Shown here: positions 41,867-51,746 of the stretch, one piece after another
How the letters are laid out: every line of letters begins with the position of its first letter
Position numbering within the stretch: position 1 is the stretch's first letter
Assembly (NCBI GenBank): GCA_025062195.1
Contig: JANXAS010000008.1
Location: forward strand, 1 to 64,000
DNA from: Armatimonadota bacterium
Lineage (GTDB): Bacteria; Armatimonadota; Fervidibacteria; Fervidibacterales; Thermosaccharophagaceae
DNA length: 64,000 nt
Reading direction: 5' to 3'
Notes under the pieces: model-generated
What the model saw: the letters and a program-made list of their open reading frames with translations, nothing else
Databases searched by the model: none
Told to the model about the DNA's origin: nothing
Program-made: the position numbers and the translations under genes

Positions 41867-43492
41867 TCACCATTCGTCAGGGTATTCCGATGGTGGCGTT
41901 GTCTCCTTTTTCTTTTCTGGTATCTCAACAACAGTGGCTTCAGTGGTGAGTATCATTGAGGCAATGCTTGCAGCGTTTTCAAGGGCGAGTCTCACAACTT
42001 TTGCTGGGTCAACTATGCCAGCTTCAAACATGTCCACATACCTTTCGTTAAGCGCATCAAAGCCATGCCTCTCTGGCAGCTCCTTGACTTTCTCAACGAC
42101 GACCGAGCCATCGTATCCAGCATTTTCTGCGATCTGGCGCAATGGCTCCTCAAGTGCTCGCATAACGATTTGCACACCGATGCGCACATCACCGTCTGTC
42201 TCTTTCCTCAACTCTTCAAGTGCAGGCAGGCACCTTATGTATACCACACCGCCACCGGGAACAATACCCTCCTCAATTGCAGCCCTCGTTGCCGATAGAG
42301 CATCTTCAAAGCGATGTTTCTTTTCTTTGAGCTCGCTCTCAGTTGCTGCACCAACTTCAATAACCGCTACGCCGCCCGCAAGCTTGGCTAACCTTTCCTG
42401 TAACTTCTCACGGTCATAATCGCTCGTCGTTGTTTCTATCTCCTTCTTGATCTGCTCAATGCGTCCTTGTATAGCTTCCTTCTTCCCGGCACCCTCAACT
42501 ATCGTCGTTTCTTCCTTCCGGACGATGACACGCCTTGCCCTGCCAAGCATTTGAAGGGTGATATTCTCAAGCTTGATTCCCAAGTCCTCGGTTATAAACT
42601 TGCCGTCAGTCAATATAGCTATATCCTGCATCATTGCCTTGCGCCGCTCACCATATCCCGGAGCTTTAACAGCGCAAGACTGCACAACGCCTCGCAGCTT
42701 GTTGACCACAAGCAAGGCAAGCGCTTCGCCTTCAACATCCTCCGCTATGACGAGCAATGGTTTGCCAACGCGAGCAATCTGCTCCATCAGTGGCACAAGC
42801 TCACGAGCCGAACTTATCTTCTTCTCGTAGAGCAGGATATACGGATTCTCAAGGACGCACTCCAAGTTCTCCGGGTCGGTGATGAAGTAAGGCGATAAGT
42901 AACCTCTGTCAAATTCCATTCCCTCAACTACATCCACTGTCGTTTGGATCCCCTTTGCCTCCTCAACTGTGACAACGCCGTCTTTGCCGACCTTGTCCAT
43001 TGCGTCTGCTACTATCTCACCTATCTCAGTGTCATTGCCAGCTATAGCAGCAACCTTCGCTATATCATCCTTCTCCTTAACTTCGGTTGCCATCTCCTTT
43101 ATGCGCTCGCATGCTCTCCTAACAGCCATTTCAATTCCCTTACGAACCATGACAGGGCTTGCACCAGCTGACACTGCTTTCAAGCTCTCGTGTAGGATGC
43201 GTTGTGCAAGCACTGTTGCAGTTGTCGTCCCATCACCGGCAACATCATTTGTCCTACGGGCAACTTCTTTAAGCAGCTGTGCGCCCATATCCTCATCTCT
43301 GTTTTCAAGTTCAATCTCCTTTGCGACGGTGACACCGTCTTTCGTCACCGTTGGTGACCCCCACTTCTTTTCAATGAGCACATTTCTCCCCCTCGGACCG
43401 AGTGTCACTTTAACAGCATCGGCAACAATATCGGCGCCCCTTTCAAGTGCTTTTCTTGCTTCCTCACTGAACAGCAACCTCTTTTTCGCCAT
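41867..43492 (-). CDS. groL: 60 kDa chaperonin GroEL
   Basis: ATP-driven protein-folding chamber. Standard blocks are visible: [32 protein letters not shown] in parts, [32 protein letters not shown] and [13 protein letters not shown]. 541 residues. The C terminus is [19 protein letters not shown], charged and Pro-rich, without the GGM repeats found in many GroELs. AAGGAGGTG precedes the ATG. groES is not next to it. A perfect CIRCE operator lies about 150 bases upstream, so control by HrcA is very likely. Confidence 0.97.
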   Translation of the reverse strand: MAKKRLLFSEEARKALERGADIVADAVKVTLGPRGRNVLIEKKWGSPTVTKDGVTVAKEIELENRDEDMGAQLLKEVARRTNDVAGDGTTTATVLAQRILHESLKAVSAGASPVMVRKGIEMAVRRACERIKEMATEVKEKDDIAKVAAIAGNDTEIGEIVADAMDKVGKDGVVTVEEAKGIQTTVDVVEGMEFDRGYLSPYFITDPENLECVLENPYILLYEKKISSARELVPLMEQIARVGKPLLVIAEDVEGEALALLVVNKLRGVVQSCAVKAPGYGERRKAMMQDIAILTDGKFITEDLGIKLENITLQMLGRARRVIVRKEETTIVEGAGKKEAIQGRIEQIKKEIETTTSDYDREKLQERLAKLAGGVAVIEVGAATESELKEKKHRFEDALSATRAAIEEGIVPGGGVVYIRCLPALEELRKETDGDVRIGVQIVMRALEEPLRQIAENAGYDGSVVVEKVKELPERHGFDALNERYVDMFEAGIVDPAKVVRLALENAASIASMILTTEATVVEIPEKKKETTPPSEYPDEW

Positions 43493-43644
43493 AGTGCCTG
43501 CACCTCCTTCAACGATTTGTTTAAGACTGAAAATAACATTTTCGTGAGCTCACACTATGCTTGCAATCGTTAGCGAGAGCCAACTGACAGCTGCTCCTAA
43601 ATGGGGTTAATTGTAGCTGCCCCTCTTGCCACCACAGCCATATT

Positions 43645-43671
43645 TTAGCACTCATAAAATAAGAGTGCTAA
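43645..43671 (-). promoter_or_regulatory. CIRCE operator (HrcA binding site) for groL
   Basis: TTAGCACTC, nine bases, GAGTGCTAA: an exact match to the CIRCE consensus. It lies between the LOG-family gene and groL, upstream of groL in the direction of transcription. HrcA bound here represses groL until heat shock. Confidence 0.96.
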
Positions 43672-43697
43672 CGAGGCTATCTTAAGCTCCGCACACC

Positions 43698-44510
43698 TTA
43701 TGTGATCCCGTAGCGCGCTTCTTGCCGGGTGCCTCTTTTGCCTTTTCTTCGTTGAAGGCGTGCCCTCATTTCAAGCTCTGCCAAACGCGCCACAATTGCT
43801 TTCACCACATCCTCTGGTGAATCAACGACACAAAACAGCTCTGTGTCTTTAGGTGAGATATATCCCTCCGGAAGCATTGCTTCACTTATCCACTTGACAA
43901 ACCCGCCCCAATACTCGCTTCCATATAACACGATCGGGAAGTTAAGTATGCGTTTCGTTTGCGCCAAACAAAGGGCTTCGGTAAGCTCGTCAAGCGTTCC
44001 ATAGCCTCCGGGGAAGATGACGAAGCCAAAGGAGTATTTGACGAACATCATCTTGCGGCAGAAGAAGTAATGAAAGAGAATCGCTATGTCCTGGTATGGG
44101 TTTGGCTGTTGTTCGTCTGGCAGCTCAATGTTAAGTCCAATTGATAGCCCACCGCCAAGCTTTGCGCCCCTGTTTGCGGCTTCCATTATTCCAGGTCCTC
44201 CACCTGTGATTATTGCCAAGCCTTTTCGGGCAAGCAGTTCGGCTGTGCGCATCGCTGCTTTGTAATACTTGTCCTCAGGTCCAACCCTTGCAGAGCCAAA
44301 TATGGCAATTGCAGGTCCCACTCGGGAAAGCACTTCAAAGCCGTGAATGAACTCGCCCATGATGCGCAGGACACGCCATGTGTCAGTCTTCGTGAAATCG
44401 GGTGACTGTCTTGATGAGTCAAGCAACTCAAGATCGTCAAGGACGGCCCTTTCAAACTCATCGTCCTGTCTTCCGGTTGTGCTCTTTCCCCTAATGCGTC
44501 TGTCGCTCAC
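43698..44510 (-). CDS. LOG-family protein (TIGR00730 Rossmann fold)
   Basis: Family of cytokinin-riboside monophosphate phosphoribohydrolase-like (LOG) enzymes; bacterial members hydrolyse nucleoside monophosphates. The signatures are AIITGGGPGIMEAANRGAKLGGG, in parts, and FVIFPGGYGTLDELTEAL (PGGxGTxxE). It carries about 70 N-terminal residues before the core and a basic C-terminal tail (RRKGKRGTRQEARYG). The GTG start at 44510 has GAGGTGATT upstream. 270 residues. It sits upstream of groL on the same strand but CIRCE separates them, so it is probably a separate transcription unit. Confidence 0.9.
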   Translation of the reverse strand: MSDRRIRGKSTTGRQDDEFERAVLDDLELLDSSRQSPDFTKTDTWRVLRIMGEFIHGFEVLSRVGPAIAIFGSARVGPEDKYYKAAMRTAELLARKGLAIITGGGPGIMEAANRGAKLGGGLSIGLNIELPDEQQPNPYQDIAILFHYFFCRKMMFVKYSFGFVIFPGGYGTLDELTEALCLAQTKRILNFPIVLYGSEYWGGFVKWISEAMLPEGYISPKDTELFCVVDSPEDVVKAIVARLAELEMRARLQRRKGKRGTRQEARYGIT

Positions 44511-44953
44511 TTGGAATCACCTCGCTATGCTTAATTGGAAACTCTTTTCGGCTACAGTGCAGCTACCGTGAGCAGTCAATGGTTAGCAAACTTACCAGCG
44601 AGCCAATCTGTTTGGTGATTTATACGAACTTGTGGTGAAGAGCGATCGCATTTATGATGCCTCACAAAAAGGACAATTGGAAACGGATGCTTAACATGAT
44701 CAACTGCCTGACCCGCTGCGAATGCCTGGATACTTATCGCTGTGCCGTAAATGAAGTCCATAGCGATGTGCGGTTGGGCATGATGCAAACCTTTTACACT
44801 GGCACTCTAAAGTTTTAAGATTGGCTATAGCGTGGTTAATGTGGGGCGAGAGAAGGGCATCACACTGCACCCAGTTGTCTCCTTTTAGTGCTGTGCGTTT
44901 GTTTTAGCGCCCATGAGGCGTATATCACGGCAAACGCAAATGGGGTGGAAGGA
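44511..44953. other. 443-base divergent gap, no gene seen
   Basis: Between the LOG gene (minus) and an unknown protein (plus). ORFs are short. Bases 44611-44650, TACGAACTTGTGGTGAAGAG and neighbours, are a reversed, decayed match to the left end of the dispersed repeat. No clear promoter pair was found. Confidence 0.45.
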
Positions 44954-46150
44954 ATGCACCTTAGCATGTGGATATTTCCGTGGGACTTAATGGATGAAGG
45001 TGTTGAGACAGTGTTGAAGCGCATACATGATGAGCTTGGGATTGATACCGTCAGCGTAGCTCTTAGTTATGATGCTGGGAAGATGCTCTTGCCGCACAAC
45101 CCGAGGCGAAAGGTTTACTTCGCTGAGGAGGGCGTGGTTTATTTCCAACCTATGCCGGCTTGGTATGCCGGCTTAGATTTGCAGCCAACAGTGAGCAGCA
45201 TATGCAAGGAAAGGAATTTGCTCGCCGAGGTCATTGATGCCTCTAACAAACTTGGTATGAGAGTTGTTGGGTGGTTATTATGCTGCCATAATACAAGGCT
45301 TGCCTCCCAGCGAAGAGATTGCGCAGCTGTAAACTGTTTTGGTGACACTTACATAACGCATCTTTGTCCGAGCAACGATTCCGTCAGGGAATTAATTTCG
45401 GCTATAGTTGGCGACCTTGTCACGAACTACCCACTTTATGCAGTTGAGCTTGAGGCGTTTGAATATATGCCTTTTCAGCACGCCTATCACCACGTGAAGA
45501 TGGAGATTGAATTGCCACCATTGGTTGACTTCCTGCTCGGCTTGTGCTTCTGTCACGCGTGCGAGAGAAGGGCAAGGGAGAGCGGTGTTGATTTTGAGGC
45601 TGTGAGGAATTCTGTCCGAAGCGAACTTGAAAGCTTCTTCTCATCCCCATCTTCATATCCCTGTGAGAAACTCAACTGGGATATGATTACAACGAGGTTT
45701 GGGACGGAGATGGAGGGCTACCTTCAGATGCGCATAACAAGCATGGATTCTCTGCTCAAGTTCCTTCATGAGAGAGTGGGATTGCGTGGGCGGACAAAGC
45801 TGCATTTGTTTGGTGAGGCTCATCCAACCGAGCTTTGGCAAATTGGCTTGGAGCCAAGCTTACTAATGGAGCACGCAGACGGTGTGATAGTCCTTGCGTA
45901 TCGTTTATCACCAGATCAGTTGCGTATATCGCTAAGGGTCAACAGGGTGATGCTCAAGGAGAAAACATTGATTGTGGGGTTGCTTCCATCCGAGAAGTAT
46001 GTTGGCTCCTTTGACGGCTTCGTTGAGCGCATAAGGATATGTATTGAAAACGATGTTGACGGTTTGTCCTTCTTCAATTATGGTGTTCTCTCACGCCATC
46101 ACCTCAAGTGGATAAATTCAGCGTTGGAGTATGCTGTTACGGGAAAATGA
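44954..46150 (+). CDS. Unrecognised 398-residue protein, probable TIM-barrel
   Basis: I do not recognise a named family. Sequence character suggests a beta/alpha barrel: MWIFPWDLMDEGVETVLKRI, LGIDTVSVALSYDAGK, LGMRVVGWLLCCHNTRLA, YPLYAVELEAFEY, KLHLFGEAHPTELWQIG, ADGVIVLAYRLSPDQL and NDVDGLSFFNYGVLSRHHLKWI follow the strand-helix rhythm of glycoside hydrolases or hydrolase-like barrels. The ELEAFEY and FGEAHP acidic residues could be catalytic. There is a CFCHACERRARESGV segment with a CxCxxC pattern that might bind metal. No signal peptide. ATG 44954 is chosen over the track start. It precedes a secreted GH29 fucosidase by about 185 bases. Confidence 0.7.
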   Translation: MHLSMWIFPWDLMDEGVETVLKRIHDELGIDTVSVALSYDAGKMLLPHNPRRKVYFAEEGVVYFQPMPAWYAGLDLQPTVSSICKERNLLAEVIDASNKLGMRVVGWLLCCHNTRLASQRRDCAAVNCFGDTYITHLCPSNDSVRELISAIVGDLVTNYPLYAVELEAFEYMPFQHAYHHVKMEIELPPLVDFLLGLCFCHACERRARESGVDFEAVRNSVRSELESFFSSPSSYPCEKLNWDMITTRFGTEMEGYLQMRITSMDSLLKFLHERVGLRGRTKLHLFGEAHPTELWQIGLEPSLLMEHADGVIVLAYRLSPDQLRISLRVNRVMLKEKTLIVGLLPSEKYVGSFDGFVERIRICIENDVDGLSFFNYGVLSRHHLKWINSALEYAVTGK

Positions 46151-46335
46151 TTCAGTGCCCATCGTGATTTTATGATGCATTGTAAGTTCGCATTTGTTAG
46201 CTTTGCGCTTTGTAGCTTGTAATGTCCCGCCGAAGATTGTTACACTATTTGAAGTGGTATTGGACTTTGGGTGCAACGGATGTGGATAGCATGTATGGGC
46301 ATCATAGAGCCTTGGCAGTGTGGGAGGTGTGAAAA

Positions 46336-48108
46336 ATGATTGGCGGTCTGTGGGTGAGAGGTTTTACGCCGTTGGCATTTTTGGCAACATTCGTCGGTGT
46401 GGTGCTACCCTGTGGTGCTCTCTCGCAGGAACAGTGGTTTGAGGAGTCAAGGGACAGGAGGATGAAGTGGTGGCGTGAAGCCAGGTTTGGGATGTTTATT
46501 CACTGGGGAGTTTACGCAGTTCTTGGCGGCATATACAAGGGCAAGCAAATACCGGGAATAGGTGAGTGGATAATGCATCGTGCTCGTATACCTGTGGCTG
46601 AATACAAAGAATATGCGAGGCAATTCAACCCGGTAAAATACGACCCGGATGCGTGGGTGAGCCTCGCAAGGGAAGCCGGCATGAGATACATCGTCATCAC
46701 ATCAAAGCATCATGATGGTTTTGCGCTGTTTGATTCAAAGGTCACCGATTGGGATATTGTTGATGCAACACCGTATGGTAAGGATTTGCTTAAGCCGTTA
46801 GTTGAGGCGTGCAGGAGACAAGGGGTAAGGATTGGCTTTTATTATTCACAAGCTCAGGACTGGTGTCATCCCGGTGGTGCTGCAGCTGGCGGTCACTGGG
46901 ACAAAGCTCAAGAGGGTAGCTTTGATGAATACCTGCGTAAGATCGCAATCCCGCAGGTGCGTGAGTTGTTCACCAACTATGGTGAGCTTGATATCATCTG
47001 GTGGGACACACCCGTGAATATGACGAGGGAGCGCGCCGAACTGTTTTTGCCTTTGCTCAAGCTCCAACCAAATATAGTGATGAACAACCGCCTTGGCGGT
47101 GGCATACATGGTGACTTTGAAACGCCAGAGCAGCATATACCCGAGACAGCAATTGTTGGGAGGGATTTTGAAGTTTGCATGACCATGAACGATACATGGG
47201 GCTATAAGGTGTATGACCAAAATTGGAAATCTACAGCGACTCTAATACGCAACCTTGTGGACATTGCAAGCAAGGGTGGAAACTACTTGCTCAATGTCGG
47301 ACCTACACCGGAAGGTGAAATACCGCAGCCATCAATTGAGCGGCTCAGAGAGATGGGGAAATGGCTTAAGGTGAATGGCGAAGCAATTTATGGGACGCAG
47401 GCAAGTCCATTCAGGCGACCAACATGGGGCAGATGCACAAGTAGGGAGTTGGGTGATAAGACGATACTTTACTTGCATGTGTTTGATTGGAAGGAAGGCG
47501 CAAAGATTGATGTGCATGTGAACAACGAACCGATTGCATGTTACTTGCTTGCTGACAGGAAGCGCAGATTGCAAGTTGATAGGGCAGAAGAGGGCTTAAC
47601 GGTTCAGCTTGAGGGTGACGCTCCGGACAAAATTTGTTCCGTCATTGCGCTTGAGATTAAGGGTAAGCCAGTGGTAATCACTCAAGCGATAAGGCAAGGT
47701 GCTGATTTCTCTGTTGTGCTAAAAGCTGCAGATGCAACTGTGCACAATCCGCCTGGTGTTAGCATACCGGCAAGATATGAGTATGGTGGACCAAAGGATA
47801 ACATTGGTTTTTGGTTTGACCCTCGCTCAACGGTTGAGTGGAAATTTAAGGTTACAAAACCACTGGAGTTTGATGTGCATGTTCAAGTCGCAACGCCATC
47901 AACAAATGTTCAAGCGAGGGTGCTTATCAACGGTCAGGCACTGCTGATGAGGGTGCCCACAACGGGGGATTACGACAAGTATACAACTGTGGTGATAGGG
48001 CGAGTGAAATTGGAGAAAGCCGGAGAATACACGCTAAGGGTTGAGCCGGTTCAAGATGGCTGGCGCCCGATCAACCTGCGCTCTGTAACACTTAAGCCAG
48101 TTAAATGA
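46336..48108 (+). CDS. Alpha-L-fucosidase, GH29, secreted
   Basis: Retaining glycosidase that releases fucose from glycans. A signal peptide (GFTPLAFLATFVGVVLPCGALS) precedes the barrel. The barrel starts WWREARFGMFIHWGVYAV and continues ITSKHHDGFALFDSKVTDWDI, read in parts, and IGFYYSQAQDWCHPGG. The nucleophile Asp is in LDIIWWDTPVNM, and GGNYLLNVGPTPEGEIP closes the domain. A beta-rich C-terminal region of about 120 residues resembles a carbohydrate-binding module. 590 residues; GGGAGGTG lies before the ATG. It implies scavenging of fucosylated polysaccharide by an organism that also has CO/CO2 metabolism. Confidence 0.94.
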   Translation: MIGGLWVRGFTPLAFLATFVGVVLPCGALSQEQWFEESRDRRMKWWREARFGMFIHWGVYAVLGGIYKGKQIPGIGEWIMHRARIPVAEYKEYARQFNPVKYDPDAWVSLAREAGMRYIVITSKHHDGFALFDSKVTDWDIVDATPYGKDLLKPLVEACRRQGVRIGFYYSQAQDWCHPGGAAAGGHWDKAQEGSFDEYLRKIAIPQVRELFTNYGELDIIWWDTPVNMTRERAELFLPLLKLQPNIVMNNRLGGGIHGDFETPEQHIPETAIVGRDFEVCMTMNDTWGYKVYDQNWKSTATLIRNLVDIASKGGNYLLNVGPTPEGEIPQPSIERLREMGKWLKVNGEAIYGTQASPFRRPTWGRCTSRELGDKTILYLHVFDWKEGAKIDVHVNNEPIACYLLADRKRRLQVDRAEEGLTVQLEGDAPDKICSVIALEIKGKPVVITQAIRQGADFSVVLKAADATVHNPPGVSIPARYEYGGPKDNIGFWFDPRSTVEWKFKVTKPLEFDVHVQVATPSTNVQARVLINGQALLMRVPTTGDYDKYTTVVIGRVKLEKAGEYTLRVEPVQDGWRPINLRSVTLKPVK

Positions 48109-48196
48109 CGCTGTGGATTTGTAGTGCTGTCGCGAAGCTGCGCGGACCATCAGCCTTCAAACTTAAGCAGGGGTGCTGCCATTAGATACGGTGGAC

Positions 48197-48934
48197 TTAG
48201 ATGGCACTCGCTATTTCATCAAGGACTCGCATGAGTGCATCCCGTCTGTTTTCGGCTCTCAATATTGGTCGTCCAACAATGATGTAGTTTGCGCCGCGCT
48301 TAATTGCCTCAGCCGGTGTTATATATCGGCGTTGGTCATCAGCAGCTGCCCATGATGGGCGGACTCCGGGGACGAGGATGAGCAAATCATTTCCGCAGGC
48401 TTCTCTGACATCATTTATTTCTCTGCCGGACGCCACAACACCATCTGCTCCAGCAAGCTTTGCAAGCTTTGCCATCGTGACAACATACTCGGAAACTGAT
48501 GTCTTGACTTGCAGCTCATCGTTGAGCTGCTGCTCTGATATGCTTGTTAGGAGCGTTACGGCGAATACAAGCGGAGGCTTATATGATGTTTCCATTGCAC
48601 CGTTGCGTGTTCCTAAGATGCAGGCTTTAATCATTTCAAGTCCGCCGCATGCGTGCACCGTCAACGCCCATATGCCATACTTTGAGAGCGCAAATGACGC
48701 CTCATAAACTGTGTTTGGTATATCGTGCAACTTCAAATCAATGAGCACCGATGCGCCCATTTTGGTCATCTCTATGGCGACATTAAATCCGGCGCTGCAA
48801 ATCAAAGCACACCCTACCTTAAACTGCCTGCAAAGTGGCATCAACTCCTCGGTCAGGAGGGTTGCCTCATCCCTTGTTCGAACATCAGCAGCTATGATGA
48901 GCCTATCAGACGGGCTTTGATTTGCGTTTTTCAT
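48197..48934 (-). CDS. pyrF: Orotidine 5'-phosphate decarboxylase
   Basis: Last step of UMP synthesis. TIM barrel of 245 residues with RLIIAADVRTRDEA at the start, the catalytic signature VLIDLKLHDIPNTVYEASF, VVASGREINDVREACG, the phosphate-binding PGVRPSWAAADDQRRYITPAEAIKRGANYIIVGRPI, quoted in parts, and a short C terminus. AAGGTGGTG precedes the ATG. It converges with the fucosidase gene and stands alone, away from other pyr genes. Confidence 0.96.
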   Translation of the reverse strand: MKNANQSPSDRLIIAADVRTRDEATLLTEELMPLCRQFKVGCALICSAGFNVAIEMTKMGASVLIDLKLHDIPNTVYEASFALSKYGIWALTVHACGGLEMIKACILGTRNGAMETSYKPPLVFAVTLLTSISEQQLNDELQVKTSVSEYVVTMAKLAKLAGADGVVASGREINDVREACGNDLLILVPGVRPSWAAADDQRRYITPAEAIKRGANYIIVGRPILRAENRRDALMRVLDEIASAI

Positions 48935-49129
48935 TTAGCCCACCACCTTTTGCCCGTTGGAACCGCTCCAATCGCATGGCAAAAGGAGCATGGTAATTTT
49001 ATGTGCTATAATGCTTTAACAACCATAACCTGCAATGATTAGGTCATGCTGCGTTAATTGTGCCATAGCGCTCCTGAATGATGCAGACAGCCTTGTTACA
49101 TTTATTTTGCTTTTGGAGGCGAGGAGATA

Positions 49130-50386
49130 GTGGATGAGAGAGAACAAGGTGAGACAAAGGGCGGTGCGGCAAAAACGGTGGACGACAGGCTTTCTAAGCC
49201 TTTGGAACTGCTCAATTCAATGCCGCCAAATCGCATCCTGCTTGGAGCTGGACCAAGCGATGTTGACCCGAGAGTTTTGAGGGTGCTTTCACATCCGCCA
49301 GTTGGTCACCTTGACCCTTCGTTCCTTTGCGTGATGGACGAAGTGAGAGAGATGCTTCGCGTCGTCTTTCAAACGAGGAATAAGCTCACCTTCCCGCTGT
49401 CTGGGACTGGCTCTGCTGGTATGGAAGCATGCCTTGCAAATGCGATTGAGCACGGTGACAAAGTCATGGTTTTCGTCAACGGCTATTTCGGAGAACGCAT
49501 GTGCGAGATGGTCAATCGTCTTGGCGGGGAGCTTGTCAGGGTGGATTGCGAGTGGGGGAGTGGATTTGACCAGGACGAGATGTGCAGGTTGATAAGACGG
49601 CACTCACCAAAGGTTGTTGCAGCGGTGCATGCTGAGACATCAACTGGAGTCCTTCAACCACTTGATAAGGTCTATGAGGCGGTGCGGGATGTGGATGCGC
49701 TGCTTGTTGTTGACTGCGTCACTTCGCTTGGCGGAGTGCCAGTCTTTACCGATGATTGGGGTTGGGATATGGCGTATTCCGGGACGCAAAAGTGCATTGG
49801 TTGTCCGCCGGGGCTTGCCCCTATAACATTTAATGATAGGGCGATTAACCGAGTGAAAATGCGCAAGCGAAAGCCCACAAGCTGGTATTATGATGCGGTT
49901 TTGATATCAACCTATTGGGGTGAGGATAGAGCCTATCACCACACTGCCCCGATAAATATGGTTTACGCCCTCAGGGAAGCCCTGAGATTGCTCCTTGAAG
50001 AGGGTTTGCAGAAGCGTTGGCAAAGACATGCTCAAAATGGCGAAGCGCTTGTTGCTGGGATTGAAGCAATGGGTTTAAAGTTGCTTGTCCAGAAGGAGTT
50101 TCGCATGCCATGTTTAACTGCTGTTTGCGTTCCTGAGGGCGTTAACGAAGCTAAAGTCAGGAATTGCTTGCTCAGCGAATTCAATATAGAGATTGGTGCG
50201 GGCTTAGGCGCTTTGAAGGGGCGGATATGGCGCATCGGGTTGATGGGATATTCTTCTCAAAGGCGCAATGTCTTGCTTCTCCTATCGGCGCTCGGTGCAG
50301 CATTGAGGATGGAGGGCTTCAATGCCGATGTCTCATCGGCTATAAGCGCTGCCTCTGAGGTGTTTGCGAAGTATGATAAGCTATAA
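49130..50386 (+). CDS. Class V aminotransferase, alanine-glyoxylate aminotransferase-like
   Basis: PLP enzyme of the AGXT/serine-glyoxylate group. It has RILLGAGPSDVDPRVLRVLSHPPVGHLDP in parts, PLSGTGSAGMEACLAN, HAETSTGVLQPLDKV, VVDCVTSLGGVPVFTDDWGWD, the PLP lysine in YSGTQKCIGCPPGLAPI, and RIGLMGYSSQRRNVLLLLSAL near the end. Likely reactions are transamination of glyoxylate with alanine or serine; the exact pair is not readable. About 30 residues of polar leader precede the domain. The GTG start follows GAGGAGATA. rdgB begins 12 bases after its stop, so the two are probably one operon. Confidence 0.92.
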   Translation: MDEREQGETKGGAAKTVDDRLSKPLELLNSMPPNRILLGAGPSDVDPRVLRVLSHPPVGHLDPSFLCVMDEVREMLRVVFQTRNKLTFPLSGTGSAGMEACLANAIEHGDKVMVFVNGYFGERMCEMVNRLGGELVRVDCEWGSGFDQDEMCRLIRRHSPKVVAAVHAETSTGVLQPLDKVYEAVRDVDALLVVDCVTSLGGVPVFTDDWGWDMAYSGTQKCIGCPPGLAPITFNDRAINRVKMRKRKPTSWYYDAVLISTYWGEDRAYHHTAPINMVYALREALRLLLEEGLQKRWQRHAQNGEALVAGIEAMGLKLLVQKEFRMPCLTAVCVPEGVNEAKVRNCLLSEFNIEIGAGLGALKGRIWRIGLMGYSSQRRNVLLLLSALGAALRMEGFNADVSSAISAASEVFAKYDKL

Positions 50387-50398
50387 CGGGTGAGCAAG

Positions 50399-51028
50399 AT
50401 GAGCCAGCATAAGATGAAGCTATTCATCGCAACATCAAATGCTGGCAAGCTGCGAGAGCTGTTGCTGCTGGTTGAGAGCGATAGCAGGCTGAGGGAACTC
50501 GTTGAACCTGTCACCCCAAATCAAGTTGGCATAGAGATTGAGTTTGAAGAGCATGGCGAAAGTTATATTGAGGTTGCAAAGCACAAGGCTTTGCAAGCCG
50601 CGAAGGTCAGCGGGATGGTGTCGTTGGCTGAGGATTCGGGTTTAGAGGTGGATGCACTTTCTGGCTTCCCGGGAAGCCGCTCAGCAAGATTTATGGGCAA
50701 GGGAACATCATATGACCTGAAGAACCAAGCCATATTGGAGATGCTCTCATCCGTGCCAATTGAAAAGCGCTCAGCCCGTTACAAATGCGCTATGGCGCTT
50801 GCCACCCCTGAAGGGCTTGTGGATGTTGTTGAGGAAGAAGTGGAAGGGCTAATTGCATTTGAGGCAGTTGGGGAGGGTGGTTTCGGATACGACCCCATAT
50901 TTTACCTTCCGGGGCTGGGATTCATGATGGCACAACTCCCTATCATCGTGAAGAATGCAATTAGCCACAGGGGAAAAGCTTTCAGGCGCATAGCGCATGC
51001 GATAAAGATGGTGGCAGCTCGCATCTGA
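50399..51028 (+). CDS. rdgB: Non-canonical purine NTP pyrophosphatase (RdgB/HAM1)
   Basis: Hydrolyses dITP, XTP and similar deaminated purines to keep them out of nucleic acids. It has KLFIATSNAGKLRELLLL at the start, MVSLAEDSGLEVDALSGFPGSRSARFMG in parts, GEGGFGYDPIFYLPGLG, and the SHRGKAFRRI substrate loop at the end. 209 residues. GGGTGA lies before ATG 50399; the GTG at 50390 overlaps it. The next gene starts 20 bases later. Confidence 0.95.
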   Translation: MSQHKMKLFIATSNAGKLRELLLLVESDSRLRELVEPVTPNQVGIEIEFEEHGESYIEVAKHKALQAAKVSGMVSLAEDSGLEVDALSGFPGSRSARFMGKGTSYDLKNQAILEMLSSVPIEKRSARYKCAMALATPEGLVDVVEEEVEGLIAFEAVGEGGFGYDPIFYLPGLGFMMAQLPIIVKNAISHRGKAFRRIAHAIKMVAARI

Positions 51029-51047
51029 GTTTCCGGAAGTGATCAAC

Positions 51048-51713
51048 ATGTTGCGTATTCTGCTCGTTTCGGACATGCATGGTGATTTGACACATCTCTT
51101 TTCAGCACTGGATGCCGAGCAACCGGATTTGCTCATATGTGCTGGAGATTGGGGTGACCCGAAAACTATACCGAGGGAGAAATACGAGCAATTGCTCAGC
51201 ATGTTGCCCGTCTTCACTGTCTATGGAAATCACGATGACATTGACCTACTGAGCCAGTTGCGTAACGCTGATGGGACGCCGGTTCTTCTGCGCAACGGCG
51301 AAGTTGTAAAATCTGGGGGTATCACTTTGACGGGCATAAACGGAATATGGGCAAAGTCAAAGCGCAAGCCATTTTATGTTCTTGATGAGGAAGTGCACAT
51401 GGCTGCTAACATGGTGGCTTCCTATGGTGTTGATTTGCATGTGCTTGTCACTCACGCCTGCCCCATCGGGATTGCCGATATGACTCCCAAAGGGACTCAC
51501 GGTGGGCAGAGATGCTTCCTTGAAGCTTTCAAGCTAATCCGTCCAAAGCTGTATGCGTGTGGGCACTTGCATCTGCCGCAACACCGGAAACTTAAGGATG
51601 GGACACTTGTCATAAACATTGGCTATACGAACCTCGGAGATTACGCGGTTGTGGCAGTAGGGAATAATGAATGTGTATTTGAGAAAATCGTTGTGAGGAG
51701 CACACTGCAATAA
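51048..51713 (+). CDS. Calcineurin-like metallophosphoesterase
   Basis: Two-metal phosphoesterase. All motifs are present: LLVSDMHGDLTHLF, LLICAGDWGDPK, VYGNHDDIDLL, LHVLVTHACPIG and YACGHLHLPQHRKL. 221 residues from ATG 51048, with GGAAGTGAT five bases before; the GTG at 51039 overlaps that site. Many small proteins of this family are phosphodiesterases of unknown substrate, and nothing here narrows it. It lies between rdgB and argS in a same-strand run. Confidence 0.9.
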   Translation: MLRILLVSDMHGDLTHLFSALDAEQPDLLICAGDWGDPKTIPREKYEQLLSMLPVFTVYGNHDDIDLLSQLRNADGTPVLLRNGEVVKSGGITLTGINGIWAKSKRKPFYVLDEEVHMAANMVASYGVDLHVLVTHACPIGIADMTPKGTHGGQRCFLEAFKLIRPKLYACGHLHLPQHRKLKDGTLVINIGYTNLGDYAVVAVGNNECVFEKIVVRSTLQ

Positions 51714-51746
51714 TCCGCAACATGCCCCTGATGAGGTGAAGCACCA

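Noticed and set aside
49007-49012. TATAAT before the class V aminotransferase gene
   Set aside because: No acceptable -35 sequence at 16-18 bases, so not called as a promoter.
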